DNA from: JBIYSM02 sp044759095
GTDB lineage: Bacteria; Bacillota; Bacilli; Brevibacillales; Brevibacillaceae
Reading direction: 5' to 3'
Assembly (NCBI RefSeq): GCF_044759095.2
Contig: NZ_JBIYSM020000002.1
Location: 1 to 64,000, forward strand
DNA: 64,000 bases
The translations under genes were made by a program, and so were the position numbers. The number at the start of each line of letters is the position of its first letter. The stretch's first letter is position 1. Shown in pieces: positions 59,197 through 64,000 of the stretch. The notes under the pieces were generated by a model. The model ran no database searches, was not told where the DNA came from, and saw nothing but the letters and a program-made list of their open reading frames with translations.

Positions 59197-61724
59197 TACG
59201 CTTTCACTTCCACCATGACAAAGGCTTCGATGATGTCACCTTGTTTAATATCGTTGAAACGCTCCAGCGTAATACCGCACTCGTAACCGGCGGCTACCTC
59301 TTTTACGTCGTCCTTGAAGCGCTTCAGGGTGTCCAGTTTACCTTCGTAGATGACAACCCCGTCGCGAATCAGGCGTGCACCGGCATCGCGGGTCAGTTTG
59401 CCTTCTGTGACATAGCAGCCCGCAATGTTCCCCACTTTGGAAATCTTGAACACTTCGCGGATTTCCGCCTGTCCGATGATGGATTCCTTGAACACCGGAT
59501 CAAGCATGCCCTTGAGCGCAGCTTCGATTTCTTCGATTACATTGTAGATCACGCGATGCAGGCGGATATCAATCTTCTCTTGTTCGGCCATGTTGCGGGC
59601 ATTTGGCTCAGGACGAACGTTGAAGCCGATGATAATCGCGTTGGACGCGTTTGCCAGGGTAACGTCCGATTCGGTAATGGCTCCGACGCCTGTGTGAATA
59701 ATCTTCACGCGGGTACCATTGACGTCGATTTTCTCCAAAGAGCCGCGGAGCGCTTCGACAGAACCCTGCACGTCCCCTTTGACGATCAGGTTCAGTTCCT
59801 TCACTTCGCCTTCCTGAATGTGCTGGAACAAGTCGTCGAGAGAGACTCGAGTATTGGCGCGGCGTTCCGATTCGCGCTGTTTCGCCGCGCGCGCTTCCCC
59901 GATGGCGCGGGCTTTTTTCTCGTCTTCAAAGACCATGAACTGGTCGCCTGCCTGCGGAACGTCGTTGAGACCGGTAATTTCCACCGGAGTGGACGGACCT
60001 GCTTCTTTCAAACGACGTCCCTTGTCGTTCACCATCGCACGAATGCGACCGTATGCGGAACCGACGACGATCGGGTCTCCTACTTTCAGCGTGCCGTGTT
60101 GAACCAGGACGGTTGCGACCGGACCGCGTCCCTTGTCAAGCTCTGCCTCCACGACAGTACCGCGAGCGCGCTTGTTCGGGTTGGCTTTCAGTTCTTGAAC
60201 CTCTGACACCAGCAAGATGTACTCCAGCAGCTCCTCGATCCCTGTACGCTGTTTTGCCGACACCGGGCAGAAGATCGTATCACCGCCCCATTCCTCGGCA
60301 ACCAGCTCATACTCGGTCAGTTCCTGCTTGATTCGATCGATGTTTGCTTCCGGTTTGTCGATTTTGTTCACAGCGACAATAATCGGTACCTTGGCCGCTT
60401 TGGCATGACTGATGGCCTCTACGGTTTGCGGCATGACCCCGTCATCGGCCGCCACAACCAGGATGGTAATGTCGGTAATTTGCGCGCCGCGCGCACGCAT
60501 GGTCGTGAAGGCAGCGTGGCCAGGCGTATCCAGGAAGGTAATTTTCTTCCCTTTGATCTCCACCTGGTATGCACCGATGTGCTGGGTAATTCCCCCTGCC
60601 TCGCCAGCGACGACGTTCGTCGAGCGGATAGCGTCAAGCAGCGTGGTTTTTCCGTGGTCGACGTGACCCATGATGGTAACGACCGGCGGACGCTCTACCA
60701 GATCGGCCGGGTTATCCACCTCTTCAATGGTCTCGAAGTTGGTTTCGTCGATGACGATCTTTTCTTCGACTTGAACATTGTACTCAGAGCAGATGAGCTC
60801 GATGGCATCGCGGTCAAGGTCCTGGTTAATCGTGGCCATGATGCCCAAATTAAACAACTTTTTGATGATTTCGGCCGGTTCTTTGCGCAGTTTTTTCGCC
60901 AGTTCGCCAACGGTAAGCGATTCGGTAAAGGTAATTTTGGACGGCGGCTCCGGAGCGGGTCGCTGAGGCTCACGCTGGCCGAATTTGCGGTTGTTGTCCG
61001 GGCGTTTGTTGTTTCCTTTAAACGGCTGGTTCTTTTTGTTCTCTTCGAAGGTTTTCTTGCCGCCCGGTGCCTTCTTGATCTTCTCGCGCTTCTCCAGGGC
61101 TACCTTGCCTGGAATTTTCACCTTGTCTTCGAAATCGTCTCCAGTTGTGCGCACATCATCCTGTGCTTCCACGACCGCTGGCTCTTGGTTGTTTACCGAC
61201 TGTTTACGATCGAATGGTTTTGATTGACTTCTCATATCGTTTGGTTTTCGCTCCTGATTCTTCCCCTGATTTTTTCCCTGTGGCGAGCGCTGTTGATCCG
61301 GTCGGTTGCCTTGCGGGCGGTTGCCTTGCGGGCGATTCCCTTGCGGCTGATTGCCTTGCGGGCGATTCCCTTGCGGCTGATTGCCTTGCGGGCGATTGCC
61401 GCTGCGCTCAAACGGGCGATCGTTTTTTCGAGGCTGCTGTTGTTGTCTGTTAGGCTGTTGCTGTGCTTTTGCCTCTTCCGTCTGACGTCTTGGTTCTCCC
61501 GTCTCCGGTTGTTTAGCCTTAGGTTCGGCTTGCTGGACTGCCGGTTTTTCCGGCTTGCCGCTTGCGCGAAGCTTTGCCATATGCTGTTCAATTTTTTGAA
61601 TCATATCCTCGTCCATGATGCTCATATGGTTTGCTACTTCTATGTTCAAACGTTTTAGCAGATTGAGGATTTCCTTGCTGCTCATATTGTGCTGTTTTGC
61701 ATATTCATACACTCGTGTCTTCAT
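59196..61724 (-). CDS. infB: Translation initiation factor IF-2
   Basis: An 842-residue GTPase that places fMet-tRNA on the 30S subunit. Residues 1-55 form the IF2-N domain (TRVYEYAKQHNMSSKEILNLLKRLN). A long low-complexity region follows (about 60-260), including a tandem PQGNR/PQGNQ repeat near 110-140. The G domain starts near 345 with GHVDHGKT; DTPGHAAF and NKID follow. Domains II-IV fill the C-terminal half. It lies 11 bases after ylxQ in the nusA operon. Confidence 0.97.
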   Translation of the reverse strand: MKTRVYEYAKQHNMSSKEILNLLKRLNIEVANHMSIMDEDMIQKIEQHMAKLRASGKPEKPAVQQAEPKAKQPETGEPRRQTEEAKAQQQPNRQQQQPRKNDRPFERSGNRPQGNQPQGNRPQGNQPQGNRPQGNRPQGNRPDQQRSPQGKNQGKNQERKPNDMRSQSKPFDRKQSVNNQEPAVVEAQDDVRTTGDDFEDKVKIPGKVALEKREKIKKAPGGKKTFEENKKNQPFKGNNKRPDNNRKFGQREPQRPAPEPPSKITFTESLTVGELAKKLRKEPAEIIKKLFNLGIMATINQDLDRDAIELICSEYNVQVEEKIVIDETNFETIEEVDNPADLVERPPVVTIMGHVDHGKTTLLDAIRSTNVVAGEAGGITQHIGAYQVEIKGKKITFLDTPGHAAFTTMRARGAQITDITILVVAADDGVMPQTVEAISHAKAAKVPIIVAVNKIDKPEANIDRIKQELTEYELVAEEWGGDTIFCPVSAKQRTGIEELLEYILLVSEVQELKANPNKRARGTVVEAELDKGRGPVATVLVQHGTLKVGDPIVVGSAYGRIRAMVNDKGRRLKEAGPSTPVEITGLNDVPQAGDQFMVFEDEKKARAIGEARAAKQRESERRANTRVSLDDLFQHIQEGEVKELNLIVKGDVQGSVEALRGSLEKIDVNGTRVKIIHTGVGAITESDVTLANASNAIIIGFNVRPEPNARNMAEQEKIDIRLHRVIYNVIEEIEAALKGMLDPVFKESIIGQAEIREVFKISKVGNIAGCYVTEGKLTRDAGARLIRDGVVIYEGKLDTLKRFKDDVKEVAAGYECGITLERFNDIKQGDIIEAFVMVEVKA
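61306..61395 (-). repeat. 15-bp tandem repeat inside infB
   Basis: Six successive 15-base units of the type TTGCCTTGCGGGCGA / TTCCCTTGCGGCTGA are in frame and encode PQGNR or PQGNQ pentapeptides in the disordered N-terminal linker of IF-2. The copy number is prone to slippage. Confidence 0.9.
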
Positions 61725-61735
61725 AAATTCACCCC

Positions 61736-62044
61736 TTAGGAAATAGGTGTGAGCAGGTGCTGAATGCTTTCCGCCATCTTGCTGTCCGTGATAGCCAGGG
61801 TGACGCGGGAATCTTTTCCGATGGCGCGGCCCAGTTCAAACCGATCGGCTACGGCGTAGCAGGGAACACCGTAGTGCCTGCACTTGTCCGTTACCTTTTT
61901 CGTCGTGTTGGCGGAAGCGTCGGCCGCAAGCAGCACGAGCTTGGCTTGCCCGCTTCGCACGGCTCCCACAACGAGTTCTTCGCCCGTAACCACCTTTCGG
62001 GCACGCATCGCAAGTCCCAGCATTTGCGCCACTTTGGGGATCAT
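61736..62044 (-). CDS. rplGB: L7Ae family ribosomal protein YlxQ
   Basis: A 102-residue L7Ae/L30e-fold RNA-binding protein (VAQMLGLAMRARKVVTGEELVVGAVRSGQAKLVLLAADAS). YlxQ proteins bind kink-turn RNA. The ATG at 62044 overlaps the ylxR stop in an ATGA junction. A longer in-frame start would overlap most of ylxR and is rejected. Confidence 0.93.
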   Translation of the reverse strand: MIPKVAQMLGLAMRARKVVTGEELVVGAVRSGQAKLVLLAADASANTTKKVTDKCRHYGVPCYAVADRFELGRAIGKDSRVTLAITDSKMAESIQHLLTPIS

Positions 62045-62331
62045 TGTCCCATCATCTCCAACCATTGGTTGCGAAAAGCGTCGTACTTCTCCTGAGATAT
62101 CGTCATGTTCAACGAACGTTCCAGCACTTTCTTCCACTTACCGGCAGCAAATGTGTCCGGTTTCATACAGGACTCCTGCTTGCATACGTACGTTCCTCGG
62201 CCTGCTGCTCTGCCCGTTGGATCAATTACGATCTCCTCTTCCGGCGTCCGGACGACGCGAATCAATTCTTTTTTGGGAAACATTCCTTGGCAGACGATGC
62301 ACTTACGCAAAGGAATCTTTTTTTGCTTCAT
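62041..62331 (-). CDS. ylxR: YlxR family RNA-binding protein (DUF448)
   Basis: A 96-residue YlxR/RnpM-type protein. RKCIVCQGMFPKKELIRVVR and GRAAGRGTYVCKQ are conserved. Recent work on B. subtilis links this family to RNase P. It lies between nusA (four-base overlap) and ylxQ (four-base overlap). Confidence 0.93.
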   Translation of the reverse strand: MKQKKIPLRKCIVCQGMFPKKELIRVVRTPEEEIVIDPTGRAAGRGTYVCKQESCMKPDTFAAGKWKKVLERSLNMTISQEKYDAFRNQWLEMMGQ

Positions 62332-63413
62332 GCCTGATCCACGTCCGTATCCAATTCTTTCGGATATGCGATGCCTTCCTGTTCTGCCTGGCTTTCGCTC
62401 TTGATGTCGATTTTCCAGCCGGTCAGTTTGGCTGCGAGACGGGCATTTTGACCGCGTTTGCCGATTGCAAGGGACAATTGGTAATCCGGCACAATGACGC
62501 GGGTCACTTTTTCCGCCGCGTTCACTTCGACGTGCAGGACTTTCGACGGACTGAGCGCGTTGGCCACATATTCTGCCGGATCTTCCGACCAGCGGACAAT
62601 GTCAATTTTTTCACCTTTCAGCTCGTTGACAATCGTCTGCACGCGCATTCCTTTCGGCCCGACGCACGCCCCCACCGGATCGACGTCCGGATTGATGGAA
62701 TGCACCGCTATTTTGGAACGATCTCCCGCTTCGCGAGCGACAGATTTGATTTCCACTACACCATCGTAGATTTCCGGCACTTCCAGTTCGAACAAGCGTT
62801 TCAACAAGCCGGGATGAGTGCGGGATACAATGATCTGAGGCCCTTTCGTCGTCTTCTCCACTTTGATGATATAGGCTTTAATGCGATCCTGCGGCTTGAA
62901 GTCATCGGTCGGCATTTTTTCGGTGATGGGCATGACGGCTTCCACTTTTCCCAAATCAATGTAGTAATTGCGGACGTCCATGCGCTGAACCACACCTGTG
63001 ATGATGTCGTCTTCTCGTTCAATGAACTCGCTGTAGATCAAGCCCCGCTCCGCTTCACGGATACGCTGGGTGACCACCTGTTTGGCAGTCTGCGCTGCGA
63101 TGCGCCCGAAATCACGCGGCGTCACTTCAATTTCTACAATGTCGTCAAGACGGAAGTTGGGGTCGATCTCTTGAGCCGCTTCCAGCGAAATTTCCAGACG
63201 CGGATCCAGCACTTCCTCTACCACGGTTTTGCGCGCATAGACACGCACCTGTCCAGTGTGGCGGTTCACGTCTACGCGAACGTTTTGCGCGGAGTTGAAG
63301 TTCCGCTTGTATCCGGAGATCAATGCCGCCTCGATGGCTTCGATCAACACTTCCTTGGTAATTCCTTTTTCACGTTCAATGGCTTCCAGTGCCTCAATAA
63401 AATCGGCGTTCAT
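62328..63413 (-). CDS. nusA: Transcription termination/antitermination factor NusA
   Basis: A 361-residue NusA that binds RNA polymerase and modulates pausing, termination and antitermination. An N-terminal polymerase-binding domain (1-125) is followed by S1 (about 130-200), KH1 and KH2 (about 200-345; VGACVGPKGMRVQTI and IGKRGQNARLAAKLTGW). It lacks the acidic C-terminal repeats of proteobacterial NusA, as usual in Bacillota. The ATG at 63413 has GGAGGAGG upstream. Confidence 0.97.
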   Translation of the reverse strand: MNADFIEALEAIEREKGITKEVLIEAIEAALISGYKRNFNSAQNVRVDVNRHTGQVRVYARKTVVEEVLDPRLEISLEAAQEIDPNFRLDDIVEIEVTPRDFGRIAAQTAKQVVTQRIREAERGLIYSEFIEREDDIITGVVQRMDVRNYYIDLGKVEAVMPITEKMPTDDFKPQDRIKAYIIKVEKTTKGPQIIVSRTHPGLLKRLFELEVPEIYDGVVEIKSVAREAGDRSKIAVHSINPDVDPVGACVGPKGMRVQTIVNELKGEKIDIVRWSEDPAEYVANALSPSKVLHVEVNAAEKVTRVIVPDYQLSLAIGKRGQNARLAAKLTGWKIDIKSESQAEQEGIAYPKELDTDVDQA

Positions 63414-63460
63414 TTTTTCGTTGCCTCCTCCTTTCAATACAAAAAGCAAAAACGTCTAGA

Positions 63461-63919
63461 CTAGAACACAATCGCCATGCGGGCAGTGTCGATTTGGTCA
63501 AGAGAGATGACGTACGTCTTTTTCGACTCCTGCACAGTCAGCTTGCCTTCCTCAAATGAGGTCAGCTCGCCCTCAAACACGGAGGCACCATCCAGAGGTT
63601 CCTTCGTGGTGATATGTACATGTTTGCCCACGGCTTTGCGAAAATCGCTCTCTTTGCGCAAAGGGCGCTCCGCACCCGGCGAAGAGACTTCCAGGAAGTA
63701 AGCGGTCGGAATGGGATCCACCTCGTCCAGCTTCTGGCTCAAACGCTCGCTGACCTGTCCGCAGTCGTCGATGTCGATGCTCCCCGTCTCATTGTCAATG
63801 AAAATACGGAGAAACCAGTTGCTGCCCTCTTTCTTGTACTCGATGTCGACCAGTTCCAAACCCATTTCGTCTAGGATGGGCGTGACCAGTTCTGTCACGA
63901 TTTGCGCTACCTTGCTCAA
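63461..63919 (-). CDS. rimP: Ribosome maturation factor RimP
   Basis: A 152-residue RimP needed for 30S subunit maturation. The N-terminal domain has LGLELVDIEYKKEGSNWFLRIFID, followed by DCGQVSERLSQKLDE and LEVSSPGAERPLRKESDF, then a C-terminal SH3-like part. It is the first gene of the nusA-infB operon. The start is an ATG with GGGGAGG upstream. Confidence 0.96.
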   Translation of the reverse strand: MSKVAQIVTELVTPILDEMGLELVDIEYKKEGSNWFLRIFIDNETGSIDIDDCGQVSERLSQKLDEVDPIPTAYFLEVSSPGAERPLRKESDFRKAVGKHVHITTKEPLDGASVFEGELTSFEEGKLTVQESKKTYVISLDQIDTARMAIVF

Positions 63920-63954
63920 TCAAGAACCTCCCCTTCAATGTATCCTGCGGTTCA

Positions 63955-63985
63955 GCCAGAAAGAAAGAGTGGGTTTCCCCACTCT
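63955..63985 (-). terminator. Intrinsic terminator of the gene upstream of rimP
   Basis: AGAGTGGG (63966-63973) pairs with CCCACTCT (63978-63985), followed by TTCTTTCT on the minus strand. It would end a gene lying beyond the right edge of the window (polC in B. subtilis). Confidence 0.75.
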
Positions 63986-64000
63986 CATCCGCTTCGCGTA

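Noticed and set aside
61306..61395. CRISPR-like repeat array
   Set aside because: The units are contiguous 15-mers without spacers and lie in frame inside infB.

Overview
The window is a chromosomal core segment of an endospore-forming member of the Bacillota. Gene content (spoVS, spoVFA/spoVFB, tepA, ymxH, ylxY, mlpA, FtsK/SpoIIIE, the nusA-infB and ymf clusters) and gene order follow Bacillus subtilis closely. The fairly high GC, the korAB genes, rimO, and nrnA between rbfA and truB suggest a Brevibacillus-like genus; that assignment is inference. Almost all genes lie on the minus strand. No rRNA, tRNA, CRISPR array, insertion sequence or prophage was seen.

Layout, left to right. 1-6600: a membrane acyltransferase facing an unknown membrane-anchored protein, the CBS protein CbpB/DarB, a YheC/D ATP-grasp protein, a YtqB/MnmM methyltransferase, a YhfI-like metallo-hydrolase and a YkvI membrane protein. 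6600-15500: korAB, a dipeptidase, spoVS, ymdB, rny, recX and recA, with a sigma-H-type promoter at spoVS and a LexA box at recA. 15500-25940: a DEAD-box helicase, cinA, pgsA, rimO, rodZ, ymfK, ymfJ and the EF-P modification genes ymfI, ymfH and ymfF. 26150-33740: an accessory block that interrupts the conserved order. It holds a branched-chain-amino-acid-type ABC transporter with a fused LivM-LivG, a 3-hydroxybutyrate-dehydrogenase-like SDR, a PAS/AAA+ sigma-54 activator and a 51-residue zinc-ribbon protein missed by length cut-offs. A consensus -24/-12 promoter and a 14-bp palindrome sit between activator and SDR. 33840-39500: a BMP-type nucleoside ABC transporter and its GntR-family regulator. 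39500-52800: ftsK, ylzJ, tepA, RNase J, the dapA-dapG-asd lysine/dipicolinate genes, spoVFB-spoVFA, ymxH, mlpA and ylxY. 52970-64000: pnp, rpsO, ribF, truB, nrnA, rbfA, ylxP, infB, ylxQ, ylxR, nusA and rimP.

How the genes work together. The right third is translation and RNA metabolism: ribosome maturation, initiation, tRNA pseudouridylation and exonucleolytic decay; RNase J and RNase Y add the endonucleases. The dap/asd/spoVF cluster makes dihydrodipicolinate and oxidises it to spore dipicolinate. The recA region combines repair (recA, recX, cinA) with envelope genes (pgsA, rodZ).

The most unusual things are: (i) a dispersed family of GC-rich two-hairpin intergenic repeats, six copies all in one orientation, with base changes that keep the stem paired; (ii) the sigma-54-controlled SDR-liv block; (iii) a convergent gene pair whose only visible terminators lie beyond the opposite gene, predicting full-length mutual antisense transcripts; (iv) a 33-bp direct repeat in the leader of tepA behind a possible sigma-G promoter.
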